This document shows, piece after piece, positions 16,960 to 25,704 of a stretch of DNA of 64,000 nt; the first letter of the stretch is position 1, and every line of letters starts with the position of its first letter. The notes beneath the pieces were generated by a model that did not search any database, was not told the DNA's origin, and was given only the letters and a program-made list of their open reading frames with translations. Origin of the DNA: a virus; IMG/VR virus record IMGVR_UViG_3300010354_000075, positions 1 through 64,000 of that record. The stretch is one strand, 5' to 3'. The translations under genes and the position numbers were made by a program.

Positions 16960-17867
16960 CAGGATACCACCAAATTATTTTTCATTCTCGGAGGATTTAT
17001 GTATACTGTTTTAAAAAATATACTTTGATTTGGTAAGAAAGGATGAGGGCACGGAATTTTTAATTGAGATTCTATTTCGATTCCTAAATTTGTTATATCT
17101 GTTTCTATAGTAATGTCAGACACAGTTTCTTCATACAGATTATTAAGATACTTAAAATCTCTGACATTTGTAAAATCCCAGTCTGTACAATTTGTTTTAT
17201 AACATCCTTGTCTTGCTCCTAGCATAGCATAAAATCCGTTAGGTACATCCGCTCCTATAGTCATCCATATAAGTAGTCTATGTAAATTTTTCCAATGTAC
17301 CTGTCTATCAAAAGGTCTGTCCTTAGTAGGTTTAGATCCTTCTAACAAACTCATTTTTACACCTTCTCTAAATCCTGCTCGCCATGCTTGATGCGGGCTA
17401 CCATTATTATATACGTCACTCATACATCTGTCCATTTGTATATAATTAATGTCCCAACAAAAATCAACTTGTGTTTTAGCATTATCTGATTCAGCGTTTT
17501 CATGAGTTCGCATGTTTAATATTAAGTCTGTAGGCCAGCATTTAACTCCGCCATTACCGTAAATTAAACCATTAATAATATTTCTTGCTCCCCAACTTAT
17601 TACACAATTAGTGTTAGCATCATCATAGAATTCAATTTCTTGATTAATTAAATCAGGTCTAACAATATTATCACCATCTACAATAACCACTCGCTCAGTT
17701 TCTGCTAATCTAGCACAAGCTTTATGTGCGCTATCACTACCATCGACTCCATGAACTCTTTTAGCCCAAGGGATTTTAGTTAAAAGATCAGCATAATTTT
17801 GTTCCGCATTTGGTTCATCATAGCTTAAATAAATTACATCACAATCAGCAACTTTTATTTTATACAT
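16959..17867 (-). CDS. glycosyltransferase-like protein with DGD motif (longer paralogue)
   Basis: A 302-residue protein that begins VIYLSYDEPNAEQNYADL and carries VVIVDGDNIV, a GT-A-like acidic motif after a hydrophobic strand. NGLIYGNGGVKCWP and QAWRAGFREG follow. The same landmarks, in the same order, occur in the 229-residue neighbour, so the two arose by duplication. It has an extra C-terminal region of ~60 residues (TIETDITNLGIEI onward). It probably transfers a sugar to a protein or lipid-linked acceptor; a direct role in decorating the tail fibres encoded upstream is an inference from position. It overlaps the upstream gene by 8 nt. Confidence 0.55.
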   Translation of the reverse strand: MYKIKVADCDVIYLSYDEPNAEQNYADLLTKIPWAKRVHGVDGSDSAHKACARLAETERVVIVDGDNIVRPDLINQEIEFYDDANTNCVISWGARNIINGLIYGNGGVKCWPTDLILNMRTHENAESDNAKTQVDFCWDINYIQMDRCMSDVYNNGSPHQAWRAGFREGVKMSLLEGSKPTKDRPFDRQVHWKNLHRLLIWMTIGADVPNGFYAMLGARQGCYKTNCTDWDFTNVRDFKYLNNLYEETVSDITIETDITNLGIEIESQLKIPCPHPFLPNQSIFFKTVYINPPRMKNNLVVS

Positions 17868-18372
17868 AAATTAATCCATATGACTTATACGATATATTTG
17901 CTAAAACTAAAATTTCATTAACTTTATATTCTAAACTGTCTATAAAAGAAACAGTAAATACTTTTTTAGCAGGTATATCAATCTTTCTAATTAAAAAATT
18001 TAGATTATCGTTTTTACAAATATAAAAGGTAAAATTAAATAATTCCTTCGAGTTTACTATTATATCCCAACTATTAGTTTTAAGATTATGAGTTATAGTA
18101 ACTTGTTCTTTTCCGTTACTTTTATCTACAATAAAAAAATCTTTATATACTAAATTTGTTGGTTCTGTAGATAATTTAATTTGTTTTGTTCCGGAACTAA
18201 GACTAGAAATTTTAAATTTTGTAAAATCTTTAGATCCGTTAAGAAAATCTGTTATTTCAGATTCGTCTGTTTCAAGATAAGTACCTTCTGTTTTTTTTTC
18301 GTTAGTTACAGAAGTAATATTTCCATCGTTATCATAATATACAAAAAATTTAGATCCCACAATTTTCCTCAA
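17860..18372 (-). CDS. unknown beta-rich protein
   Basis: A 170-residue protein I do not recognise. It has no membrane segment, signal peptide or cysteine cluster (one Cys). The composition is rich in Lys, Ser, Thr and Ile with short alternating strands (for example FFIVDKSNGKEQVTITHNL), which suggests a small beta-sandwich. It overlaps the glycosyltransferase-like genes on both sides (23 nt upstream, 8 nt downstream), so it is translated with them. It may be a small structural or accessory protein. Confidence 0.55.
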   Translation of the reverse strand: MRKIVGSKFFVYYDNDGNITSVTNEKKTEGTYLETDESEITDFLNGSKDFTKFKISSLSSGTKQIKLSTEPTNLVYKDFFIVDKSNGKEQVTITHNLKTNSWDIIVNSKELFNFTFYICKNDNLNFLIRKIDIPAKKVFTVSFIDSLEYKVNEILVLANISYKSYGLIYV

Positions 18373-19186
18373 CGATTTGAAATATATTTTGATTTAAAAA
18401 ATTATCTTCAGTATAATGAAAAACACCATGCTGTAAACAATTGTTAATCCTTAATTCTAATTTAGAATTAAGATGAACATTCACAGCAGATTGCCAAGAA
18501 GAAGGAACAGGATACCAATTTTGTAACGCAGGTTTCATATGAATAAAATTTAAAGGATTAGCACTGGCAAATTCGTACTCAGCATTCATAATTTTTGTAG
18601 CTATAGCTGACGAAACATCCATACTACAAAATTTTTGTGTATTGTTTAATGTATGTTCGTTATAAAAAAGTCTCCAGTTTTTAACTATTATCTCTAACCA
18701 TTTATAAAATTCAAACGCACGTCTAGTTTTTTTAAAAAAATGTAATCCAAAATAAACATTTGGCAAATCATTATCTATAAATGTTTTTCGATATGTAGTA
18801 TCTTTTATTAAATTATTTTTGTAGTTAAACACCTTACTGGTCAATGCCACATTTTTAGTTTCCAAATGCTTCCACCAATGATCTGTCGATGATAAAACTA
18901 ACATGTCTGTATCATACACGATAGTTTCGTCAAAGGGACTTATGTGTATAAGCTTCCATCGATTTTCAATTTTCCAATCACTATTAGCAGCATCGTCAGT
19001 CCATGGAATCGTTTCGACTTTATCAAAAGCTTTTAAATATTTTAACGGAACAACATCATTTGTTACTAAACATGTTTTATTAAATTTGTTAAATTTCTTA
19101 ATAGTAAGCGCAGCTATATAAGCTTGAGTAACATAATCGACTCCAGAATTCTGAGCAAAAAATAAATGTCCGCGATTACTCATCAT
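18350..19186 (-). CDS. GT8-like glycosyltransferase with DTD motif
   Basis: A 278-residue protein with GT-A features. It has an N-terminal strand followed by YVTQAYIAALTIKKFN, a TCLVTND strand, then the metal-binding DxD motif IVYDTDMLVL at about residue 90. This strand order resembles GT8-type (glycogenin/LgtC-like) transferases, which move a hexose from a nucleotide sugar with retention. It is a diverged paralogue of the 278-residue neighbour upstream, with which it overlaps by 11 nt. An AAGGG stretch precedes the ATG at 19186. It may build a glycan on virion fibres or on the host surface; the acceptor is unknown. Confidence 0.6.
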   Translation of the reverse strand: MMSNRGHLFFAQNSGVDYVTQAYIAALTIKKFNKFNKTCLVTNDVVPLKYLKAFDKVETIPWTDDAANSDWKIENRWKLIHISPFDETIVYDTDMLVLSSTDHWWKHLETKNVALTSKVFNYKNNLIKDTTYRKTFIDNDLPNVYFGLHFFKKTRRAFEFYKWLEIIVKNWRLFYNEHTLNNTQKFCSMDVSSAIATKIMNAEYEFASANPLNFIHMKPALQNWYPVPSSWQSAVNVHLNSKLELRINNCLQHGVFHYTEDNFLNQNIFQIVEENCGI

Positions 19187-20012
19187 ACGCCCTTAATAAA
19201 CTAAATTTATTCATAACATGTACATCTAAATTATCAATTTTTACTCCAGTAAATTCCCCTAGACAATTTTCCTTTTCAACTAAAAATGATAAAGAATTTT
19301 CTTTAATTTTTAACAAAATGTCTTTATCAAGTGTATAATACATTTTTCCTACAATCTTTCCATCAAACAAGTTTATATCAGTTCCATTTAGAATATGAAT
19401 AGCTATACTAAAAGCGTAATCATTTCTAAATTTTGTATCTCCTATCTGATAAATCAATCTATAATAATCCCAATTATTTCTAATATGATCAACTAGATTA
19501 AAAAATACTAAATTAGACTTACTCTTAGTAAAATAAAACACTGTAGCCCAATAAAAAGGAATAGAATACTGATTAATCTGAGTAAATTCAGAAATATTTC
19601 TCCAGCCTGCTAAATCAAATGAATCCTTAAAACATAAAAAATCATGATTAGTATCAAAAACATGAAGCAAAAAATCCGAATTTACTACGTAATCTACATC
19701 TAAAACTAAAGTTTGGTCATAAGGACTTAAATCATAAGCAGTAGCTCTGTTTGAATTCTTCCATACATACCTTTCAGAAAAATTATGACCATCACTAAAT
19801 TTTTTTGTCTGTAACGTTTCATCTTTGCTTTTTACAATTTTATCAAACAAATCTAAACTAGTTTTATAATTCTCATTCAGATATTCTTCACTGTCGGTAA
19901 TGATAGTAACAGGAAGATTATAATAATATTTTAGACGTTCAGTTAACTTTACAGCTAACTTAACATAATCCATTTTTGAATTCATGGCGAATAATAATAT
20001 GCCTTTAGTCAT
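19176..20012 (-). CDS. GT8-like glycosyltransferase with DVD motif
   Basis: A 278-residue protein of the same layout as the gene downstream. It has GILLFAMNSKMDYVKLAVKL, then PVTIITDSEEYL, then the DxD motif TLVLDVDYVV at about residue 104. The DVD lies after a hydrophobic strand, as expected for the Mn2+/nucleotide-sugar site of GT-A enzymes. The rest is rich in aromatic residues, typical of AT-rich phage genes, without a membrane anchor. It overlaps the upstream 116-residue gene by 4 nt (ATGA). It is likely a hexosyltransferase in the glycan-modification block; the exact sugar and acceptor cannot be read from the sequence. Confidence 0.6.
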   Translation of the reverse strand: MTKGILLFAMNSKMDYVKLAVKLTERLKYYYNLPVTIITDSEEYLNENYKTSLDLFDKIVKSKDETLQTKKFSDGHNFSERYVWKNSNRATAYDLSPYDQTLVLDVDYVVNSDFLLHVFDTNHDFLCFKDSFDLAGWRNISEFTQINQYSIPFYWATVFYFTKSKSNLVFFNLVDHIRNNWDYYRLIYQIGDTKFRNDYAFSIAIHILNGTDINLFDGKIVGKMYYTLDKDILLKIKENSLSFLVEKENCLGEFTGVKIDNLDVHVMNKFSLLRAYDE

Positions 20013-20359
20013 AAATCTAAAATATTTTTAATATTCCTATTAGTTTTAAGTTTTTCAAATTTAGAATAATAAGCATTATTTGCCTGAAAATGCTTATCTA
20101 GCAAAGACTCTAGAAATTTTTCTATATCCAAAATTAATATAGGTGTTTGATTAATATCTAATACAACCAACTGCTTTTCTTTGGTTAATTCTTTTAACGT
20201 TTTTACATAGACGATAGTTTCATTATTTGCCTTAAAAATTCCTCCTGATTCAAAATACATTAAATTTTGATCATATTCTTCTTTAAGCACTCGCTTTTGA
20301 TTAGCAATAGTAACCATCAAATTACTAATTTCGAAAGCTTTTTCAATATTTTGATCCAC
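20009..20359 (-). CDS. unknown helical protein, first gene of the modification block
   Basis: A 116-residue protein starting at GTG, supported by a GGAG ribosome-binding site five bases upstream (20364-20367). It has an N-terminal helix (IEKAFEISNLMVTIANQKRV) that could form a coiled coil, a middle beta stretch (KQLVVLDINQTPILILDIE), and a charged C-terminal helix. I do not recognise a family. It begins a run of overlapping genes that continues through the glycosyltransferase-like and radical-SAM genes, and is separated from the fibre genes by a 61-nt AT-rich gap containing an inverted repeat. Confidence 0.6.
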   Translation of the reverse strand: MDQNIEKAFEISNLMVTIANQKRVLKEEYDQNLMYFESGGIFKANNETIVYVKTLKELTKEKQLVVLDINQTPILILDIEKFLESLLDKHFQANNAYYSKFEKLKTNRNIKNILDL

Positions 20360-20367
20360 AATTACTC

Positions 20368-20396
20368 CACAATTATAATCTTATACTATAATTATG
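20368..20396 (-). promoter_or_regulatory. AT-rich hairpin just upstream of the 116-residue gene
   Basis: A 10-bp inverted repeat (arms 20368-20377 and 20387-20396, one G-U pair, 9-nt loop) lies immediately before the GGAG site of the GTG-started gene. On the minus strand there is also TTATCA-N17-TATAGT, a weak sigma-70-like arrangement overlapping it. It could be a leader hairpin, an mRNA processing site, or part of a promoter for the modification block. There is no T-run, so a terminator is unlikely. Confidence 0.3.
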
Positions 20397-20420
20397 CGAG
20401 TTTCGTGTGATAAGTTTGAA

Positions 20421-21386
20421 TTATGAACCTGTGAAAGTACTAGAAACTGTTGGACCGGTAACAGATACATTAGAACCAGATGGTCTAAAAATTGTAACCA
20501 AACTGGCTGTTGTACCTGTAACTGATTCATCAACTCTATTAGGATAAGGATCAAATGGCGTGGTGTCGTCGCCGATATCAGCGTCAACAAAGTTAATAGT
20601 TAAAAGAACTTGAGTAGGATTAGGGGAAGCGTTTACTCTTGCCTGAATTTGGTAATAGTTTTCCGCGTAATTACCTGAAGGACCATTTTTTATATAAATT
20701 TGTTGATTAGTAGTAGTCAGATCGTAAAATCCAATAGCACTTCCTGTTCCCCTTTGGTCTGACGGTGATGTATCAAAAGTTCCTGCTAGTGTATCTGTAA
20801 GTGTATGATTCATGTACATAGTACCCTGCCCGTTCAAGGTAGAATTATTTCCTAACATATTACTCCAGGCAGTGTCTTTTGTATGAGCTGCTGTTCCAGA
20901 TCTATAAGCTCTAATTCTTATTTCACCGCCTGCGTTAAAGAAATATCTAGCATTATTAGCATTACTGAAGTCAATAGTTACAGAATGTACTAAGCTTACA
21001 CTCCAGTTTGTGGATCTAGTAGATGTTCCTCCTGCTGGTGCTTCTACTGTACCTTGATTACTTGCTACGGTTCTTTTATTTGTTGTAATTGTATCCGCTA
21101 AAAGGTTCGCTTGATTCCATACAGCATAAGTTATCTTTGCTGCTGATGATATAGTATCTAAACTGCCGGATGGATCAACACCGGTCTGATGATATCTTGC
21201 TCTAATTAAATCAGATCTTAGATTATTCCAAACTGCTACTGAAATATCTGCGTTAACACTTTGTGCTGAACTTGACAAGTCGGCTTGCCCGTACCCGTCT
21301 GTGTTTTGTCCCATAACAGCGTTCATTTTATTATAAACTATGTTATAATCATTTGCCTGTATTTTACTACTAACAGCTATTGTCAT
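20421..21386 (-). CDS. virion structural protein, paralogue A
   Basis: A 321-residue protein, paralogous to the 304-residue gene next to it. Shared landmarks are an N-terminal 'Y--(V/L)---(M/V)N-VMG----GYGQ' block, 'WNNLR(S/T)D---AR-HQTGV', TTNKR/TTNQR followed by 'ASN', 'ARYFFNAGG-IR', and a C-terminal immunoglobulin-like segment ending in a 'V-E-VTGT--S-VTIFRPSG-NV-VT-P' stretch. This layout is common in marine T4-like phages, where such proteins sit among tail-fibre genes. It is probably a fibre-associated or baseplate-decorating protein. Function is inferred from position; no enzymatic motif is visible. Confidence 0.68.
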   Translation of the reverse strand: MTIAVSSKIQANDYNIVYNKMNAVMGQNTDGYGQADLSSSAQSVNADISVAVWNNLRSDLIRARYHQTGVDPSGSLDTISSAAKITYAVWNQANLLADTITTNKRTVASNQGTVEAPAGGTSTRSTNWSVSLVHSVTIDFSNANNARYFFNAGGEIRIRAYRSGTAAHTKDTAWSNMLGNNSTLNGQGTMYMNHTLTDTLAGTFDTSPSDQRGTGSAIGFYDLTTTNQQIYIKNGPSGNYAENYYQIQARVNASPNPTQVLLTINFVDADIGDDTTPFDPYPNRVDESVTGTTASLVTIFRPSGSNVSVTGPTVSSTFTGS

Positions 21387-21394
21387 ATAAATTC

Positions 21395-22309
21395 CTATAC
21401 AATATTGTTAGTGCCTGTACCTTGTAATACAGGTGCTGTAACAGATACATTTGCTCCTGAAGGTCTAAAAATTGTTACTGTGCTGTTTAAAGTTCCTGTT
21501 ACTGTCTCATCTACTTTAGGACCAAAAGGTGGGGGAGGAGCAGGATATGGTCTATTACCAAGATCATCATCTCTAAATTCTATTCGTAGGATAACATTAA
21601 TCGGATCAGTAGCATTATTTACACTAGCTTGAATGTTATAGTCGTTTTCTGTATAGGCATATACACTAGAACCTTTAAAATATACCTGCTGTGGTGTAGT
21701 AGTTAAATTATAAAAACCTTTTGTACTACCTGTTCCGCTGCCGCCAGCTAAAAAATTTGTAGAATTATAATCCATTCTGATTGTTCCCATACTACTTAAT
21801 AAGTTAGTCCAATCAGTGTCTTTACTACTAGATGCCGCACCTGTTCTTGATGCTGTGAATCTTATTTGTCCGCCAGCGTTGAAAAAATATCTAGCTCTCA
21901 GAGAATTAGCAAACGCTAAGGTAATACTATGGGCAATTACTCCGTTCCAAGCTAAGGATCTAGTAGCTACAGACATAGTTTCTATTGTAGCTTGATTACT
22001 AGCACAAACTCGTTGATTTGTTGTTATTAATGTACAAAAATTATCATATTGAGTAATTAATGACGAAGTAATTGGTGTTGTTGTAGTAACTTGAGTAAGA
22101 TTAGCTGCTTCGCTGACTCCGGTTTGATGTTGTCTAGCTTTTAGCATGTCAGTTCTAAGATTATTCCACATTGTGTTTGTAAATGTTTGACCAGACTGAA
22201 CAGCAGTGCTTAATAAATCTTGGCCGTAACCGGTAGATCCTTTACCCATAACTAGATTCACTCTATCACGCAAATTATTGTAAATCGAAGCGGTTACACT
22301 TACTGACAT
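21395..22309 (-). CDS. virion structural protein, paralogue B
   Basis: A 304-residue paralogue of the 321-residue gene that follows it. It has the same order of blocks (VMGKGSTGYGQ, WNNLRTDMLKARQHQTGV, RARYFFNAGGQIR, and a TIFRPSGANVSVTAP ending). Only 8 nt separate the two, so they are a tandem duplication expressed together. The C-terminal repeat could be an immunoglobulin-like fold used for surface binding. Proline-rich spacing (YPAPPPPFGP) precedes that segment. It is assigned as a structural protein from its place between tail fibres; there is no direct biochemical clue. Confidence 0.68.
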   Translation of the reverse strand: MSVSVTASIYNNLRDRVNLVMGKGSTGYGQDLLSTAVQSGQTFTNTMWNNLRTDMLKARQHQTGVSEAANLTQVTTTTPITSSLITQYDNFCTLITTNQRVCASNQATIETMSVATRSLAWNGVIAHSITLAFANSLRARYFFNAGGQIRFTASRTGAASSSKDTDWTNLLSSMGTIRMDYNSTNFLAGGSGTGSTKGFYNLTTTPQQVYFKGSSVYAYTENDYNIQASVNNATDPINVILRIEFRDDDLGNRPYPAPPPPFGPKVDETVTGTLNSTVTIFRPSGANVSVTAPVLQGTGTNNIV

Positions 22310-22321
22310 ATTATTATTCCA

Positions 22322-23803
22322 TTAAAGTACTAAACACTCAACTACTTTAGTGTCGACATCTGAATTAGTTTCTAAGGCCACAGCAAACACATCACTATTA
22401 TTGCTATATGCAGCTTGAGCTGTTCCGTCCGGGCCTGCTACTAATTTTTGCCCTTTAATTACTGAACCTGAAACTTTTACTGGAACTCGACCCTTTAAAG
22501 CAATAGCTGTACCGCCTTCTAATCCAGAATTCATCAAATATGCTGGATTGGCACTAACCACTCCTATGGCTAATTGACCTACATTACAAGCAGTGACTTC
22601 TTTTTCACCGCCAATAACTACAACTGTTCCTACTTCGTACTCTTTATCAGCTAGATAGTTTTCTGCTAAGTCGGCGAAATAAGCACTTGTAGCAGTTCCT
22701 TGAAATAAGATGGCTGTTAAATTGCCTGAAGAATCTCTAGCTGCTACTGTATTTGGTCCAGCTGCTATAGAAGCCGATCTATATGTTCCGCCAACATTTA
22801 AAGTATTAGATTGTGTTGCTGTACCATTGAAAGTGACAGCAAATACGGTGTTATACTTTAATGCGCTTGAACCAATATTTGATACGCTATCGCTTCCTGG
22901 CAATACATTATTTCCAACCAAAGTCAAAGGTGTTTTGATACCAGAACTTTGAGTCTGAAATTTAATTGTATCAGAAAGATTATTTTTTAGAATTGGGGTA
23001 ACACCGTCAACATCTATTAAGATACTTAAATCGTCACTTGCTCCAACATTTAATCCAGCATCTACAAATTTAGCCACAGCAGTAAATTGTGCTGTCGAAG
23101 CTTTCACATATTCTGTAGCAGATTCTCCGTTTAATTTTAAAGCATTACTGGCTGTTCCCCAAAATCTATGGTCAGAACTAGTAATACCGGAATCACCGGT
23201 ATTCGCCATAGTAATACCTTTTTTAATTTTATTAAATCCTAATGCTGCTAGTTCAACATGATGTGCGTCAAAACTAGTGTCTAATACGAACTCATCATCA
23301 GCATTAACTATAAAAACAACATCTCCGTCTGCGATACCCTCTATAACACCATGAGATACATTACCTAAATCTCTTAAACCTCTGGATTTCATCCCAGTGA
23401 AGGCGAATCCTGCTACACCTTGTGGACCAATTAAAATAAATTCTGTTCCATTCTTATTAGCATACAGCTGATCATTGGCACTATCCCACCAAAAATCCCC
23501 AGTAGTTAATCCTGCTGGAGCAGAGGCAGATACTTCAGCTCCTCCACTAGTACGCCATCTAGTAGAATCATAAAATTTTAATTTTTTAGTGCCGCTGTCA
23601 AACCATATTTGACCGCTAATTGGTCTAGGAGGAGCAGTAGTTCCTGAAAAACTTTCTAAAAGATGTAGAAAATTTTCATTCTGAACTTCCCCATATCCGG
23701 CATAGTTCTTGCCGATAAGCTTAATATCGGTTGTGGTATCGATTGTACCATCTTCAATAACTGTTAATGTTGTACCATTAAATCTATCAATGCTATATGG
23801 CAT
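22322..23803 (-). CDS. tail fibre-like protein 1 (shared N-terminal module)
   Basis: A 493-residue fibre-like protein. Residues 1-200 share a module with the two following fibre genes: 'GKNYAGYGE--NENFLHLLE', 'P-SGQIWFDS--KKLKFYD', 'GDFWWDSANDQLY' and 'IGPQG'. The middle is repetitive beta structure with NTVAARDSSGNL, as in marine phage fibres. The C-terminal ~120 residues (ADLAENYLADKEYEVGT to the end) resemble a common fibre-tip domain rich in glycine and valine strands. The shared N-terminus probably attaches to the baseplate while the divergent tip contacts the host. A late-type promoter box lies 22 nt upstream of the ATG. Confidence 0.75.
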   Translation of the reverse strand: MPYSIDRFNGTTLTVIEDGTIDTTTDIKLIGKNYAGYGEVQNENFLHLLESFSGTTAPPRPISGQIWFDSGTKKLKFYDSTRWRTSGGAEVSASAPAGLTTGDFWWDSANDQLYANKNGTEFILIGPQGVAGFAFTGMKSRGLRDLGNVSHGVIEGIADGDVVFIVNADDEFVLDTSFDAHHVELAALGFNKIKKGITMANTGDSGITSSDHRFWGTASNALKLNGESATEYVKASTAQFTAVAKFVDAGLNVGASDDLSILIDVDGVTPILKNNLSDTIKFQTQSSGIKTPLTLVGNNVLPGSDSVSNIGSSALKYNTVFAVTFNGTATQSNTLNVGGTYRSASIAAGPNTVAARDSSGNLTAILFQGTATSAYFADLAENYLADKEYEVGTVVVIGGEKEVTACNVGQLAIGVVSANPAYLMNSGLEGGTAIALKGRVPVKVSGSVIKGQKLVAGPDGTAQAAYSNNSDVFAVALETNSDVDTKVVECLVL

Positions 23804-23825
23804 TTAATTACCCCTTAATCCTATA

Positions 23826-23831
23826 TATTTA
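23826..23831 (-). promoter_or_regulatory. T4-type late promoter box (TAAATA) upstream of fibre gene 1
   Basis: On the minus strand CAAATAAATATATAG lies in the 34-nt gap between two fibre genes, with TAAATA 22 nt before the ATG. The distance matches that of the three bipartite promoters (19-21 nt). The upstream TACGCAC box seen at those sites is missing here, so this would be a simpler, T4-like late promoter. Confidence 0.5.
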
Positions 23832-23837
23832 TTTGTT

Positions 23838-25694
23838 TTACGGCGTTGTTACTGGTCCACTTATATTAGATTGCCATACCCAAACTCCTGAAGAAATTTG
23901 AAATTGCTTCGTAACTCGTGTTGTTTGAACAGTGGCATTTCCTAAATCAATCGTAGGGTTAGTGTCAAAATCCTGAAGCACAGGTTCATTTGGCTTCGCT
24001 CCTACATTTGCTGTATTATCAACGGCAATATAATGCTTTATAAAATCCCCTGAAGTAACTGGATATGTAGTCGATGTAAAACTCACACTAGGATACGTAA
24101 TTACTTGATATGTACAATGTACCCTGGCTACTGTTCCCTCTCCAAAATCAGGATAAGGTGCTATTTCATCTAATACTAACGCTATATCTCCGTCTGATAA
24201 CCCAGTACAATCCATGCTTAAGGCTAACGGCTTAGTTTGTACTTGAGTTTCTAAAGTAGTTAGATTCACAGCATCATTAGGACTTACTGGATTAGATAAA
24301 TTAGTAATTCTGGAACTAGAGACACTTACATTAGCTGCTCCGTCCGGACTTAAAACTAAATCCTGCGCACTACTAGCTAATGTACTAATTGTATTACCAT
24401 TTAAGTTTATATCATCGACAGTTAAAAAAGTTAAACCACTTAATGTAGTAATACCAGGTGCTGATGTAATACTAGCACCAAGAGATGTACCATCGATAAC
24501 TTTTACACCATTAATTCTATATTCTCTACCAGAAGATAAATCCCAATGCTCAGAACTTCTCCACGCACTTGTAGCACTGCTCCACGTAATACTGTGATCA
24601 GTAGTTCCTTTTAAAACTATACCACCTTGATCAGCATAGCTATCTGACGGTGTACTGTCAGATGCTTTAGCTAATTCAATAATATGATCTTCTATAGATA
24701 AATTGCTGCTATCTATTGTAGTTGTTGCTCCCTCTACTAGTAAATTTCCAGTTATTCTTACATCACCGCCTACATCAAGAGTATAAGCCGGTGTGCTTTG
24801 AAATATACCTAAAGTACTAGAAGCAGCATTAATTGTAATAGCATCAACTAATCCACTAGGCTGTTTTACACTAACTCTAAAATTTTGATTAGTGATGTTA
24901 GATTTTATTTGGAAATTAACTCCGTCTGCTATAACTTCGTTATTTCCAAACGGACCTACAATTAAAGGTAACGTATTTGTTATCTGTACAGTACCTGTAG
25001 TACCTGTAGACTGATTAGTCCTCATAAAAAAGTTAGGACTGATAACATTACCTACGTCATCTATAAGATTATTAGCTCTTACAGCAGTAACATTAAATTT
25101 TAATCCGCTGAGCGAACTAGCATTAAACCCTGGCCCAATGGCGCCGCTGAATCCTGGTATTGTATTTTTAGGAAAGAATTGTAAAACTTCTTTACTCCAT
25201 ATACCTATAAGCGTAGAGCCTACCCATTGCTTAACAATAGTTCTTGGAATATTATTACTATCAAAGATAGTTTCTACAGTTTCCCCGCTTATACCCTGAC
25301 TATTTTTATATATAGGACCAGCTAATTGTAAATCTTCACCATCATAAAAATATAATTGATTTTCTGCGCTATCGATCCACAAATCGCCTTGAACAAATGA
25401 TAAAGGTGCTTCCCCTGTAACTATAGGACCGCTACCTAATCTAAATCCGCTTCCATCATATGCTTTTAATCTATTTTCAGCAGTATCAAACCATAATTGT
25501 CCTCGTACAGGATTACTAGGCTGACTTTCTGACGCAAAATTTTCTAATAACTTAACAAAGTTTTCGTTAATGTACTCACCATAACCGGCTACATTTTTAC
25601 CAATTAAGGTTAAATCAGTAGCAGTTTGATCAATGGCACTATCAACTATCTCTGTTAATAAGGTTCCATCTGTTTTATTAATTTGATATGACAT
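23838..25694 (-). CDS. tail fibre-like protein 2 (shared N-terminal module)
   Basis: A 618-residue fibre-like protein with the same N-terminal module as its neighbours (GKNVAGYGEYINENFVKLLE, VRGQLWFDTAENRLKAYD, GDLWIDSAENQLYFYDG). A long beta-rich middle follows, including DVGGDVRITGNLLVEGATTT, a left-handed repeat type frequent in phage fibres. The C-terminal region does not resemble those of the other two fibres, so recognition tips have been exchanged on a common base. There is no collar domain or catalytic motif. It probably forms a trimeric fibre or a fibre-associated adhesin. Confidence 0.75.
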   Translation of the reverse strand: MSYQINKTDGTLLTEIVDSAIDQTATDLTLIGKNVAGYGEYINENFVKLLENFASESQPSNPVRGQLWFDTAENRLKAYDGSGFRLGSGPIVTGEAPLSFVQGDLWIDSAENQLYFYDGEDLQLAGPIYKNSQGISGETVETIFDSNNIPRTIVKQWVGSTLIGIWSKEVLQFFPKNTIPGFSGAIGPGFNASSLSGLKFNVTAVRANNLIDDVGNVISPNFFMRTNQSTGTTGTVQITNTLPLIVGPFGNNEVIADGVNFQIKSNITNQNFRVSVKQPSGLVDAITINAASSTLGIFQSTPAYTLDVGGDVRITGNLLVEGATTTIDSSNLSIEDHIIELAKASDSTPSDSYADQGGIVLKGTTDHSITWSSATSAWRSSEHWDLSSGREYRINGVKVIDGTSLGASITSAPGITTLSGLTFLTVDDINLNGNTISTLASSAQDLVLSPDGAANVSVSSSRITNLSNPVSPNDAVNLTTLETQVQTKPLALSMDCTGLSDGDIALVLDEIAPYPDFGEGTVARVHCTYQVITYPSVSFTSTTYPVTSGDFIKHYIAVDNTANVGAKPNEPVLQDFDTNPTIDLGNATVQTTRVTKQFQISSGVWVWQSNISGPVTTP

Positions 25695-25704
25695 TGATTA
25701 TTCC

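Noticed and set aside
20387-20420. Strong sigma-70 promoter for the modification block
   Set aside because: The best match (TTATCA-N17-TATAGT) is weak in the -35 box and overlaps a hairpin; it was kept only as a low-confidence note.
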